From assembly GCF_018613835.1 (NCBI RefSeq), contig NZ_JAGGPM010000005.1, positions 1-64,000 of the forward strand: DNA of 64,000 bases, written 5' to 3'. Of the stretch, positions 16,145 through 24,818 are shown piece by piece. This DNA comes from Arthrobacter sp. ISL-5 (GTDB lineage Bacteria > Actinomycetota > Actinomycetes > Actinomycetales > Micrococcaceae). Every line of letters begins with the position of its first letter. Within the stretch, counting starts at the first letter, position 1. The translations under genes were made by a program, and so were the position numbers. The notes under the pieces were generated by a model that was not told where the DNA came from, ran no database searches, and saw only the letters and a list, made by a program, of their open reading frames with translations.

Positions 16145-18889
16145 ATGCCGACGGATGTGCTGGCCACAAAGCTGCATGTTCCCGTGCCGCGCCCCCGGAA
16201 TGTTGCACGGCCTCGGCTACTCGAGCGCCTGAACCGGGAGCTGGGTTCGGGCCGCAAGCTGACACTTGCCTGTGCCCCCGCTGGCTTCGGCAAGACCACC
16301 ATCCTCAGCGAATGGATTGCTCGCAGCAAGCGAAATTTTCCCGACATGCGAGTGGCCTGGCTGTCGCTGGACGAAGGCGACAACGATCCATCCCGGTTCC
16401 TGACGTACCTGGTCTCCGCACTGCAGGGTATCGAGACGGACATCGGTACAGAGGCGATGACGCTTTTGCACGGTGCCCAGGTGGCGCCGGTCGAACTGGT
16501 ACTGACGGCCCTCCTTAACGACGTGCCTCGGGCGGGCGGGGAGATCATCCTCGTGCTCGATGACTACCATGTGATTGAAGCACGGCCGATTCATGAGGCC
16601 ATCAGTTTCCTGCTCAACCATCTGCCGTCGCAGCTGCATCTGGCTATCGCCAGCCGTTCCGATCCCCCTCTCCCATTGGCCCGCCTCCGCAGCCGTGGCG
16701 AGTTGACCGAGCTTCGCGTCGCCGACCTCCGCTTCACGCCTGACGAAGCGGCGGACTTCCTCAACCAGGCGATGGACCTCGGTCTTTCCACCGATGACAT
16801 CGCCGCCCTTGAAACCCGCACCGAAGGTTGGATTGCCGGCCTCCAACTGGCCGCGCTCTCGATGCGGGAGCACGATGACGTATCCGGATTCATACGCGCT
16901 TTCACTGGCAGCCACCGGTTCATCATCGATTACTTGGTGGAAGAGGTATTGCACCGCCAGACCGATGATGTCCGCAGCTTCCTGCTGAACACCTGCGTTC
17001 TCGACCGGCTGACCGGTCCGCTGTGCGAGGCCCTCACCGGGGAGGGCGGCGGCACCGAAATGCTGGAGACCTTGGAGCGCGAGAACCTGTTCGTGGTTCC
17101 ACTGGATGACCAGAGGCAGTGGTATCGCTATCACCACCTCTTCGCCGATGTGCTCCGGGCTCGCATGTTGACGGAACTCCCCGGCCGTGAGCTTGCGCTG
17201 CATCGCCTCGCCAGCGAGTGGTTCGAGCGGCACGACCTGGCCGAGGATGCGGTACGGCATGCGCTGGCCGCCGAAGACTTCGGACGGGCGGCGAGCCTGA
17301 TGGAAGCCGCTTTGCCGGCGATGCGGCGCGACAGACAGGATGTGATGCTGCTCGGCTGGCTGAGGGCGCTCCCGGACGAAGTCCTCCGCCGCAGTCCTGT
17401 CCTCAGCGTCTTCTGCGCCTGGAGGATGCTCGTCGCCGGCGACCTCGAAGGGGTCGAACCTTGGCTGCGGGAGGCAGAACAGGGGCTGGGTGCCGCGGCG
17501 GGCACCATGGACTTATCGGAGCGTCCGGTAGCCGATAAATCGGTCCATGGAGAAGAGTTTCGGACGTTGCCGTCGACCATCGCCATGTATCGGGCTGCAC
17601 TCGCGCAGGCGCTGGGCGATGTGGCTGGCACAACCCAACACGCCCGGCGGGCACTCGAGCTGACTCAGCCAGGCGATCATCTCGCGCGTGCCGCCGCCGG
17701 CGGATTCCTGGGGCTGGCATCGTGGGCGGCCGGCGACGTCGAGACAGCCCTGCGAACTTTTTCCGGCGCCGTGACAAGCCTGCACGCGGCCGGCGACGTG
17801 GCCGACGAGCTGAGCAGCACGATTGTGTTGGCCGACATGTGGATAGCCCGAGGCCGGCCGCAGGAAGCGCGACGGCTCTACGAGCGGGCACTGCAAATGG
17901 CGACGGCACAAGGTGAACCGGTTCCCCGGGCGACGGCCGATCTGCACGTGGGGATCAGCGAGCTTCACCGCGAGTTCGACGAACTGGGAACCGCCCTGCA
18001 TCACCTGTTGACCAGTACTGCGCTGGGTGAGCATGCAGCGCTGACGGAAAACCGGCACCGGTGGTTCGTGGCGATGGCACGAGTCAGGGAAGCAGAGGGA
18101 GACCCCGACGGCGCCATCGAACTGCTGGACGAAGCCGGGCGCCTACACCTTCGGGGTTTCGTCCCGGAGGTGCGCCCGATCGCGGCAGTGAAGGCACGAA
18201 TACGGATCGCGCAAGGCAGACTTCCCGAGGCCCTGGATTGGGCACGCGAACACGGACTGTCGGCCACAGACGACCTCCGTTACCTTCGCGAATTCGAGCA
18301 CGTCACCCTGGCACGCCTACTCATCGCCCAGTACCGGATTCACTGGGCGGAGAACACAATCCGGGACGCCGTGGCGCTGCTGGACCGACTTCTCGAAGCT
18401 GCAGAAGGATCCGGACGAAATGGAAGCGCGAACGAGATCCTCGTCCTGCAGGCCCTCGCCCAGGAAGCGCAAGGACACCGCCCGCAGGCGCTGGCGTCCT
18501 TGGAACGGGCCCTGCTTCAGACCGCACCAGAGGGGTATGTCCGGCTGTTTCTCGATGAAGGCGCACCCATGGCTGCGCTATTGCGCGGAGCTGAGCTACA
18601 TGGAATCGCTGCGGATCATGGCGGTCGGCTGCTCCGGGCATTCGGAACCGCTCCAGGCGAAGCCCTCATCACGCCCCGGGACGCGGCTCCGTCCTTGGAG
18701 GCCCTCAGTCGGCGCGAACTGCAAGTGCTCAGGCTGCTAGACACCGAGCTGACCGGGCCGGAGATCGCCCGCGAACTGTTCGTTTCGGTCAACACCTTGC
18801 GCACCCACACGAAGCACATCTTCGCAAAGCTCGAAGTTAACAGCCGCGTAACTGCCGTCCGTAGCGCCAAAGAGCGCGGCCTGATCTAA
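16145..18889 (+). CDS. LuxR family MalT-like ATP-dependent regulator (LAL type)
   Basis: 914 aa, the normal size for a large ATP-binding LuxR regulator. An N-terminal STAND ATPase carries Walker A APAGFGKTT (about 44-52) and Walker B IILVLDDYH (about 134-142). The central 350-830 region is a helical TPR-like repeat domain that would bind an inducer. The C-terminal LuxR helix-turn-helix is LSRRELQVLRLL through PEIARELFVSVNTLRTH (about 850-910). Such proteins are activators triggered by ATP and a small molecule. The two downstream membrane-protein genes, separated by an operator-like repeat, are its likely targets. Codon use is typical of the chromosome. Confidence 0.92.
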   Translation: MPTDVLATKLHVPVPRPRNVARPRLLERLNRELGSGRKLTLACAPAGFGKTTILSEWIARSKRNFPDMRVAWLSLDEGDNDPSRFLTYLVSALQGIETDIGTEAMTLLHGAQVAPVELVLTALLNDVPRAGGEIILVLDDYHVIEARPIHEAISFLLNHLPSQLHLAIASRSDPPLPLARLRSRGELTELRVADLRFTPDEAADFLNQAMDLGLSTDDIAALETRTEGWIAGLQLAALSMREHDDVSGFIRAFTGSHRFIIDYLVEEVLHRQTDDVRSFLLNTCVLDRLTGPLCEALTGEGGGTEMLETLERENLFVVPLDDQRQWYRYHHLFADVLRARMLTELPGRELALHRLASEWFERHDLAEDAVRHALAAEDFGRAASLMEAALPAMRRDRQDVMLLGWLRALPDEVLRRSPVLSVFCAWRMLVAGDLEGVEPWLREAEQGLGAAAGTMDLSERPVADKSVHGEEFRTLPSTIAMYRAALAQALGDVAGTTQHARRALELTQPGDHLARAAAGGFLGLASWAAGDVETALRTFSGAVTSLHAAGDVADELSSTIVLADMWIARGRPQEARRLYERALQMATAQGEPVPRATADLHVGISELHREFDELGTALHHLLTSTALGEHAALTENRHRWFVAMARVREAEGDPDGAIELLDEAGRLHLRGFVPEVRPIAAVKARIRIAQGRLPEALDWAREHGLSATDDLRYLREFEHVTLARLLIAQYRIHWAENTIRDAVALLDRLLEAAEGSGRNGSANEILVLQALAQEAQGHRPQALASLERALLQTAPEGYVRLFLDEGAPMAALLRGAELHGIAADHGGRLLRAFGTAPGEALITPRDAAPSLEALSRRELQVLRLLDTELTGPEIARELFVSVNTLRTHTKHIFAKLEVNSRVTAVRSAKERGLI

Positions 18890-18907
18890 CGGACCGACGG
18901 CAGGCCG

Positions 18908-18937
18908 ATCACCACATCAATCACCACAGGTGGTGAT
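18908..18937. promoter_or_regulatory. Operator-like repeats between the LAL gene and the membrane genes
   Basis: ATCACCACA occurs twice 12 bp apart (18908, 18920). The second copy forms an inverted repeat ATCACCAC-AG-GTGGTGAT (18920-18937). It lies 18 bp past the LAL stop and upstream of the gene at 19053. It is a candidate binding site for the LAL regulator, though a weak hairpin terminator is possible. Confidence 0.45.
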
Positions 18938-19052
18938 GCCCGGTCACCGCACGCGCCGGTAGCTTCGAATTGTCCCCGGCACCAATCCAGGGTCATGACG
19001 CTTGCTACAGCACTCGTTGTGTCGCGCAGTCCCCAACAGTCAAGAGCCTCCG

Positions 19053-20048
19053 ATGTCTTCAAGAATTCAGTTATCCCTACCTGCCGTACTTATTAGGATC
19101 TTTGCCTTCGCGGGATTTCTCTCCGCAGCCATACTGGTGGTGAACGCGGCCAAGCGGGCAGGAGTCATCCCCACATCGCCTGTCACCCAGCTGGCTGCAC
19201 CGCTTGCCCAACTCGCCGCCATCGGGCTGGTGATCGGTATCTATTTGGTGATTTCCCGCAAGGCCGGGGCGCTGGGAACCGCAGGTGCCATGCTCTCCGT
19301 AACGTCGCTGGCCGGCCTCGTCGGAGTCGAGTTTGTTCTCAACCTTGTCTTCCCTTACGTCGATCGAGGTGTCATCACCGTTCTGCGTGCCGGCCCGCTT
19401 GGTATCGCCCTGACAGCGGTATCGGTGCTGTTCCTGCTCGGCACGGTGGTCTTCATGTTGGCGCTGTGGCGCATCTCAGGCGCGCCTAAGGGTGCGGTCG
19501 TCCTCTACGCGGCGAGTGTCATTCCCATCGCCTTGCGTACGGTTTTTCCGGAAGCTGTGCTGCAGCTGGGCCTGGTTGGTCTGGCCGTGGCTATCACTTG
19601 GCTCGCCCTCTGGATGCTCCGGAACGTCCCCCAGAAGGCCGCCGACGGCACAGCGGCCGCCGTTCAAAGGCCAAGGCGTTCCCCCACACCTCGGTCGGCT
19701 TCTAGGTATCCCCAGTACCCACCTTTGGGCGGGACTTCAAAACAAAAGGAGAGCGAAAATGAACATTACATACTCCAAACTGACCCGGGCGGCCGGTTTG
19801 TCAGCCGTGCTGTCAGGGCTGCTATTCATCCTGATTCAGCCCATCCACCCGCTGGAGGATGCTGCCACCGTCACCAGCCCAGCCTGGGCGATCGTCGCCT
19901 ACATGACCATGGCCATGTCGATCCTTGGCCTGGTGGGCCTGTCCGGTATCTACCTCCGGCAAGTGAAAGAAACCGGTTTGGTCGGACTTATCGGGTATCT
20001 CATGTTCGCTTTCGAGTACGTGCTGGTGGCGGCCTGGACCTTCGCTGA
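19053..20048 (+). CDS. Polytopic membrane protein; 3' end probably frameshifted
   Basis: From ATG 19053 (MSSRIQLSLP) about 200 residues form six to seven hydrophobic helices, resembling the DUF4386-like protein downstream. After about residue 205 the frame turns Arg/Pro/His-rich and runs about 290 bp through the next gene in the wrong frame. Adding one C to the C5 run 19681-19685 would instead bring in a TAG at 19703-19705. That is 53 bp before the next ATG and gives a product of about 217 aa. So the annotated C-terminus after residue 210 is probably not real. The role is unknown; it is likely under the upstream LAL regulator. Confidence 0.6.
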   Translation: MSSRIQLSLPAVLIRIFAFAGFLSAAILVVNAAKRAGVIPTSPVTQLAAPLAQLAAIGLVIGIYLVISRKAGALGTAGAMLSVTSLAGLVGVEFVLNLVFPYVDRGVITVLRAGPLGIALTAVSVLFLLGTVVFMLALWRISGAPKGAVVLYAASVIPIALRTVFPEAVLQLGLVGLAVAITWLALWMLRNVPQKAADGTAAAVQRPRRSPTPRSASRYPQYPPLGGTSKQKESENEHYILQTDPGGRFVSRAVRAAIHPDSAHPPAGGCCHRHQPSLGDRRLHDHGHVDPWPGGPVRYLPPASERNRFGRTYRVSHVRFRVRAGGGLDLR

Positions 20049-20448
20049 AGCCCTAATCCTGCCCCCGTTGGCGGCCGAAGCGCCGCAGTTCGTGGACAGC
20101 TTCCTCAGTATCTTCAACGGCTCCGGAGCCGGGATCAGCCTGGGAACGCTCGGTGCCATGGGCTTGGTGTCCTTCGTGTTCTATCTGGGCGGCGGCGTAT
20201 TGTCAGGCATCGCCATCTTCCGGGCCGGCGTCCTGTCACGGCGGGGCGCTCTCCTGCTGGCCCTCGGCGCAGGGGCGACCCCGCTGGTTGCCCTCCTCCC
20301 GCACGCCCTCGGCCGGTATGCCGCCGTACCGGTCGGGCTGGCTCTAATCTGGCTGGGATACTCGCTCTGGTCTGAACAGCGAAAGAGTTCCAGGGAACCC
20401 ACGACGGCTGTGCAGAACACACACCTCAACCGGACCCCGGTTGTCTGA
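19759..20448 (+). CDS. DUF4386-like membrane protein
   Basis: 229 aa. ATG 19759 has an excellent AAAGGAGA about 8 nt upstream, which decides the start. About seven hydrophobic helices are seen (about 11-30, 41-65, 73-95, 129-155, 160-180, 185-215), with the early motif AAGLSAVLSGLLFILIQPIHP. The protein is membrane-bound with unknown function. Homologous arrangements next to LuxR-type regulators are common in actinobacteria. It probably pairs functionally with the preceding membrane protein and the small protein at 20484. Confidence 0.75.
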   Translation: MNITYSKLTRAAGLSAVLSGLLFILIQPIHPLEDAATVTSPAWAIVAYMTMAMSILGLVGLSGIYLRQVKETGLVGLIGYLMFAFEYVLVAAWTFAEALILPPLAAEAPQFVDSFLSIFNGSGAGISLGTLGAMGLVSFVFYLGGGVLSGIAIFRAGVLSRRGALLLALGAGATPLVALLPHALGRYAAVPVGLALIWLGYSLWSEQRKSSREPTTAVQNTHLNRTPVV

Positions 20449-20483
20449 ATTCACGAGGGAGACCCGTCGTTGGGAAGCAGCCG

Positions 20484-20726
20484 ATGAACGAGATGCCCGG
20501 GGTGCATCACGAGCCTGGGCGATACGAGCTCCGCATCACGGGACACCTCGACGATTGCTGGGCCGAACGGTTCGAGGGCTTGGCACTCAGCCGCGAGAGC
20601 GACGGAACGACAACGTTGTGCGGCCCGGTCATCGATCAGTCGGCGCTGCACGGTCTGCTCGCCAGGGTGCGTGACCTCGGTGTGACGCTGATTTCGGTGC
20701 GTGCGATCGACAATCCGGAGCCTTGA
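20484..20726 (+). CDS. Small protein of unknown function
   Basis: 80 aa: MNEMPGVHHEPGRYELRITG through LLARVRDLGVTLISVRAIDN. It has no signal peptide or membrane helix. It reads as a compact alpha/beta domain in which a His/Asp/Cys-containing segment (GHLDDCWAERFEG) precedes a C-terminal helix-strand. It lies 35 bp after the DUF4386-like gene and is probably the last gene of the LAL-controlled unit. Confidence 0.6.
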   Translation: MNEMPGVHHEPGRYELRITGHLDDCWAERFEGLALSRESDGTTTLCGPVIDQSALHGLLARVRDLGVTLISVRAIDNPEP

Positions 20727-20817
20727 TCGCTGCAGACCCAGAAGGCGGGCAAAGGCAACCTGGAGAAGCCCTTGTTTCCTCGTGCACTCACCAGAACCTC
20801 GAGATCTCGAGCCCGGC

Positions 20818-22416
20818 TTAAGCCAGCGTAATCAGGTCCAGGTAGTCTTCGTTCCAGTGGTCTTCGACGCCGTCGGGCAGCAGGACAACGCGCTCGGGAT
20901 TCAATGCCTCGACGGCGCCTTCGTCGTGGCTCACCAGGACAACGGCACCGGCATAATTCCGCAGTGCCCCGAGGATTTCGGCGCGGCTGGCGGGGTCCAG
21001 GTTGTTGGTGGGCTCGTCGAGGAGGAGCACGTTGGCGCTGGAGGCCACGATGGTGGCCAGCGCCAGGCGGGTCTTTTCGCCGCCGGACAGAACGCCCGCC
21101 GGCTTGTCGACGTCGTCGCCGGAGAACAGGAACGAACCGAGGATGCCGCGGACCTCGGCGTCCTTCATGTCGGGAGCGGAGGAACGCATGTTCTCCAGGA
21201 CGGTGCGGCTGACGTCGAGCGTTTCGTGTTCCTGGGCGTAGTAGCCCACCTTCAGGCCGTGGCCGGGGATGACTTCGCCGGTGTCGGGCTTGTCCACGCC
21301 GGCGAGCATGCGCAGCAGGGTGGTCTTGCCGGCACCGTTGAGGCCCAGGATGACCACCTTGGAGCCACGGTCGATGGCCAGGTCCACGTCAGTGAAGATT
21401 TCGAGTGAGCCGTAGGACTTGCTGAGCCCATCCGCGGTGAGCGGGGTCTTGCCGCAGGGCGACGGGTCGGGGAAGCGCAGGGCCGCCACGCGGTCGTTTT
21501 CGCGCACTGCCTCCAGCCCGCTGAGCAGCCGTTCGGCGCGCTTGGCCATGTTCTGCGCGGCAACCGCCTTGGTGGCCTTGGCGCGCATCTTGTTGGCCTG
21601 GTCGAACAGGACCTGGGCCTTCTTTTCGGCGTTGGCGCGTTCCCGCTTGCGGGCGCGTTCGTCTGTTTCGCGCTGCGTCAGGTAGCGCTTCCAGTCCATG
21701 TTGTAGAAGTCGATCTGGGCGCGGTTGGCGTCCAGCAGGAACACCTTGTTGACCGTGGCTTCGAGCAGCTCGGTGTCGTGGCTGATCACGATCAGCCCGC
21801 CCTGGTGGTTCTTGAGGAAGTCACGCAGCCAGGCGATGGAATCGGCGTCGAGGTGGTTGGTGGGCTCATCGAGGAGCATGGTCTCGGCGTCCGAGTACAG
21901 GATGCGGGCGAGCTCCACACGGCGCCGCTGGCCGCCGGACAGGGTCTTGAGCGGCTGGTTCAGCAGGCGGTCCGGCAGGGCGAGGTTCGAGCAGATGGCT
22001 GCGGCCTCGGCTTCGGCAGCATAGCCGCCGGCGGCGAGGAACTCGGATTCGAGCCGGTCGTAGCGGTTCATCGCCTTGCGCTGGACAGCGGCGTCCTCGC
22101 TGGCCATCTCTTCGTGGGCCACACGGAGCTTGCCGACGGCGACGTCCAGGCCGCGGACGGAGAGGATCCGGTCCCGCGCGAGCTGTTCCATGTCCGGGGT
22201 GCGGGGGTCCTGGGGCAGGTACCCGATCTCGCCGGTGCGGGTCACCTTGCCGGCGGCGGGAAGGCCCTCGCCCGCAAGAACGCGGGTCAGCGTCGTCTTT
22301 CCTGCACCGTTGCGGCCCACGAGGCCGATCTTGTCTCCCTTGTCGACCCGGAAGCTCACCTGGTCCATGAGCAGCCGGGCGCCGGCGCGCAGTTCAAGAT
22401 CCTGGACGGTAATCAA
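20818..22416 (-). CDS. ABC-F family ATPase
   Basis: 532 aa with two nucleotide-binding domains and no membrane segments. Domain 1 has GRNGAGKTT, LSGGQRRR and LLDEPTNHLDADS. The charged inter-domain linker, about 240-300, is rich in Lys/Arg/Ala. Domain 2 has GLNGAGKTT, LSGGEKTR and LLLDEPTNNLDP. ABC-F proteins bind the ribosomal E-site and rescue or tune translation (EttA/Uup-like); some confer resistance to ribosome-targeting antibiotics. The short linker and housekeeping context suggest a translation factor rather than a dedicated resistance gene. The start is ATG 22416. Confidence 0.92.
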   Translation of the reverse strand: MITVQDLELRAGARLLMDQVSFRVDKGDKIGLVGRNGAGKTTLTRVLAGEGLPAAGKVTRTGEIGYLPQDPRTPDMEQLARDRILSVRGLDVAVGKLRVAHEEMASEDAAVQRKAMNRYDRLESEFLAAGGYAAEAEAAAICSNLALPDRLLNQPLKTLSGGQRRRVELARILYSDAETMLLDEPTNHLDADSIAWLRDFLKNHQGGLIVISHDTELLEATVNKVFLLDANRAQIDFYNMDWKRYLTQRETDERARKRERANAEKKAQVLFDQANKMRAKATKAVAAQNMAKRAERLLSGLEAVRENDRVAALRFPDPSPCGKTPLTADGLSKSYGSLEIFTDVDLAIDRGSKVVILGLNGAGKTTLLRMLAGVDKPDTGEVIPGHGLKVGYYAQEHETLDVSRTVLENMRSSAPDMKDAEVRGILGSFLFSGDDVDKPAGVLSGGEKTRLALATIVASSANVLLLDEPTNNLDPASRAEILGALRNYAGAVVLVSHDEGAVEALNPERVVLLPDGVEDHWNEDYLDLITLA

Positions 22417-22562
22417 AGCAGGTAAGGCCTTTCACAACAGGGAACGCCGCGGCACAGCGGATGGAAACTGGCAGGTACCGGGACGGTGCGGCCGAGAGAA
22501 CGGCCCCTACAAGTCTACCGGCCGCAGCAAGGCATCAAAACCGGACGCCGCGGGACGCACCG

Positions 22563-22602
22563 GCCGCCATTTGTACCGGAATCATCGCCGCCATTTGTGC
22601 CG
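22563..22602. repeat. Two 16-bp direct repeats at 24-bp spacing
   Basis: GCCGCCATTTGTACCG (22563-22578) and GCCGCCATTTGTGCCG (22587-22602) differ at one base. They lie in the roughly 300-bp gap between the divergent ABC-F and bioY genes, which otherwise holds only the inverted repeat at 22628. They could be a regulator's tandem half-sites. Confidence 0.45.
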
Positions 22603-22627
22603 TGCGCTCAGCCCCGGCGTTACCCTC

Positions 22628-22644
22628 TTGTAGAACAACTACAA
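22628..22644. promoter_or_regulatory. Candidate operator of the biotin-transport operon
   Basis: The inverted repeat TTGTAG-AACAA-CTACAA lies 74 bp upstream of the bioY ATG. Biotin transport genes are normally repressed when biotin is plentiful (by BirA, BioR or BioQ in different bacteria). The repeat is in the right place but does not clearly match any of those known boxes. Confidence 0.5.
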
Positions 22645-22717
22645 AATGGACGCATTCCCCGGCCAGTAACGTCACTATCAGCCGATAATTGTTTGTACCT
22701 CTCCGACAGGACCCTCC

Positions 22718-23386
22718 ATGACCCAGACCCATTCAGCCAGCACCGGCCACCAGGCCCGACGCAGCCGCTGGAACGCCACCGACCTCGGACTCATCGCCGT
22801 CTTCGCCGCCTTGGTGGCCGGCTCGGCGCTCGTAGCGGCCGTCCCCGTGGGCGGCCTGGGCGTCCCCATCACCCTGCAGACCCTCGCCGTGATCCTGACC
22901 GGACTGGCGCTCGGCCCGGGCCGGGCCTTCGCCGCCGTCGGTCTTTACACGCTCCTCGGCCTCGCCGGCCTCCCCATCTTCAGCGGCGGGCGCAGCGGGC
23001 TGGGCATCCTGGCCGGCCCGTCGGCCGGCTACATCGTTGCGTTCCCCCTGGCTGCAGCAGCGGTCGGCTGGCTCGCCGCCGTCGTCATCCGCCGGACCCT
23101 GAAGTACCGGGGCGTGTTCCTGTTCGCGGCCGCCATGGTCACCAGCATCGTGGTCATCCACGGGCTCGGTGTGCTCGGCATGATGGTCAACGCCAAGCTT
23201 GAACCGTCCAAGGCCTTCCTCGCGGACCTCGCCTACTACCCCGGCGACATCATCAAGAACGTCCTGGCCGTCACCGTCGCCCTCGCCCTGCACAAGGCGT
23301 TCCCCGACCTGCTGGTCCGACGTGTCCGGCCGCTGGCCGCACCGGTCCCGGCAACCTCCGGCCAGCAAGCCACACCGCAGCAGTGA
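22718..23386 (+). CDS. bioY: Biotin transporter BioY (ECF S component)
   Basis: 222 aa with six hydrophobic helices. Family marks include VPITLQTLAVILTGLALGPGR, the glycine-rich GLAGLPIFSGGRSGLGILAGPSAGYI and LAYYPGDIIKNVLAVTVALALH. BioY binds biotin in the membrane and needs the ECF ATPase and transmembrane partners encoded next. The ATG at 22718 follows an upstream region carrying an inverted repeat. The stop overlaps the ecfA GTG by 4 bp. Confidence 0.94.
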   Translation: MTQTHSASTGHQARRSRWNATDLGLIAVFAALVAGSALVAAVPVGGLGVPITLQTLAVILTGLALGPGRAFAAVGLYTLLGLAGLPIFSGGRSGLGILAGPSAGYIVAFPLAAAAVGWLAAVVIRRTLKYRGVFLFAAAMVTSIVVIHGLGVLGMMVNAKLEPSKAFLADLAYYPGDIIKNVLAVTVALALHKAFPDLLVRRVRPLAAPVPATSGQQATPQQ

Positions 23387-24150
23387 GCACCGTTTCCCTC
23401 AGTGACGTTGAGGTCCGGGTGGCCGTCGACGGCCACCCGGACCCCAAAGTCCTGCTCCAAAACGTGACACTCAGCCTGACGGAGCAGCGGATCGGCGTGA
23501 TCGGCGCCAACGGTTCCGGCAAGTCCACGCTCCTGCGCCTGCTCAACGGCCTCGTGGCGCCGACTGGCGGGACGGTCACTGTCAACGGTTCCGATACCGT
23601 CCGGAATGTTCGGGCCGTACGGCAGCAGGTGGGCTTTGTCTTCACCGATCCCCTGTCCCAGCTGGTCATGCCCACAGGCCGCGAGGACGTTGAACTGTCA
23701 CTGCGGCGCTCCGTACGGAACGGGTCGGAACGCCGCCGCCAGGCCGACGCCGCACTGGGCCGCTTCGGCCTGCTCCACCTCGCGGACCAGAGCATCTACG
23801 AACTCTCCGGCGGGGAACGGCAGCTCCTTGCGCTGGCCGCCGTGCTGGCAGTGGAACCCGACGTGCTGGTCCTTGACGAGCCGTCCACCCTTCTGGACCT
23901 CCGGAACCGCGAACTGCTGCGCCGCACGCTGGCGGGCCTCCGCCAGCAGATCGTCATGTCGACCCACGACCTTGAGCTGGCCCTCGACTTGGACCGCGTC
24001 CTGGTGGTCGAGTCCGGCCGGATCGCGTACGACGGCGGTGCTGCCGCCGCCGTCGCGCATTACCGCGCCTTGTGCGCGGACAGTCTTGAGGTTCCTCGCG
24101 GCCGTAACGTGGCCAGCAGTGTTGACCCGTCCGGCGAGGAAGCCCGGTGA
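23383..24150 (+). CDS. bioM: ECF transporter ATPase (BioM/EcfA)
   Basis: 255 aa from GTG 23383. Walker A is GANGSGKST, the signature is ELSGGERQLLALA, Walker B is VLVLDEPSTLLD and the switch His is in STHDLELAL. It energises biotin uptake with BioY and BioN. The order bioY-ATPase-EcfT with 4-bp overlaps (GTGA, ATGA-type) is the dedicated group I biotin ECF cassette. The short C-terminal tail (about 225-255) lacks any added domain. Confidence 0.93.
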   Translation: MSTVSLSDVEVRVAVDGHPDPKVLLQNVTLSLTEQRIGVIGANGSGKSTLLRLLNGLVAPTGGTVTVNGSDTVRNVRAVRQQVGFVFTDPLSQLVMPTGREDVELSLRRSVRNGSERRRQADAALGRFGLLHLADQSIYELSGGERQLLALAAVLAVEPDVLVLDEPSTLLDLRNRELLRRTLAGLRQQIVMSTHDLELALDLDRVLVVESGRIAYDGGAAAAVAHYRALCADSLEVPRGRNVASSVDPSGEEAR

Positions 24151-24770
24151 AAGGCAACGGCGTCCTGCTCGCCAACTACGTACCGGGGACGTCGGTAATC
24201 CACCGTATGCCGCTCTGGCTCAAGTTCTTGGCGGTGCTGGCCTGCGGCATGGCATCATTCCTGATCGTGGACTGGCGCCTGGCCGCCGCAGCCCTTGCCC
24301 TGATGTGCACGCTGTTCCTCCTCAGCGGTGCGGGGCCGGCCCGCCTCTTCCGCGCCGTCCGGCCGCTGCTTCCCGTCCTGCTGGCCATCGGGCTGTTCCA
24401 GTGGTGGCAGCTCGGGGCGCCCACGGCAGCACGCATCGTCCTGAACATCCTGCTCTGCGTGGTGGCGGCGTCGCTGCTGACGGCAACCACGCCGCTGCAC
24501 CGGCTGCTCGACGGCGTGGTGTCCCTGGCCCGCCCGTTCCAGCGCTTCGGCGCCGACCCTGAGCGGTTCGCCCTCACCATCGCCATCATGCTGCGCAGCA
24601 TCCCGTTCATCGCCGGGGCCTTCGAGGACGTCCGGGATTCGGCGAGGGCCCGGGGCCTGGAACGCAACCCGCGCGCGCTGGTCCTGCCGGTCTTCATCAC
24701 CACCGTGGCGTACGCCCGCCACACCGGCGATGCGCTGGCCGCCCGCGGCCTGGGTGAGCCGGACGACTGA
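24147..24770 (+). CDS. bioN: ECF transporter transmembrane protein (BioN/EcfT)
   Basis: 207 aa with about five hydrophobic helices. The EcfT coupling-helix signatures appear near the C-terminus: DSARARGLERN and ALAARGLGEPDD, both containing the A-R-G motif that docks on the ATPases. It completes the BioYMN biotin importer. The ATG overlaps the ATPase stop. It is followed by a 48-bp gap to the convergent nuclease gene. Confidence 0.92.
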   Translation: MKGNGVLLANYVPGTSVIHRMPLWLKFLAVLACGMASFLIVDWRLAAAALALMCTLFLLSGAGPARLFRAVRPLLPVLLAIGLFQWWQLGAPTAARIVLNILLCVVAASLLTATTPLHRLLDGVVSLARPFQRFGADPERFALTIAIMLRSIPFIAGAFEDVRDSARARGLERNPRALVLPVFITTVAYARHTGDALAARGLGEPDD

Positions 24771-24818
24771 CAGCAGCTTCGGAAGGCTTGCTAAGCGCGC
24801 GGTGTGGTACTTTCGCGG

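Noticed and set aside
20798..20811. CTCGAGATCTCGAG palindrome downstream of the small gene
   Set aside because: It is short and lacks a T-run or clear regulatory position; chance is likely in a GC-rich gap.
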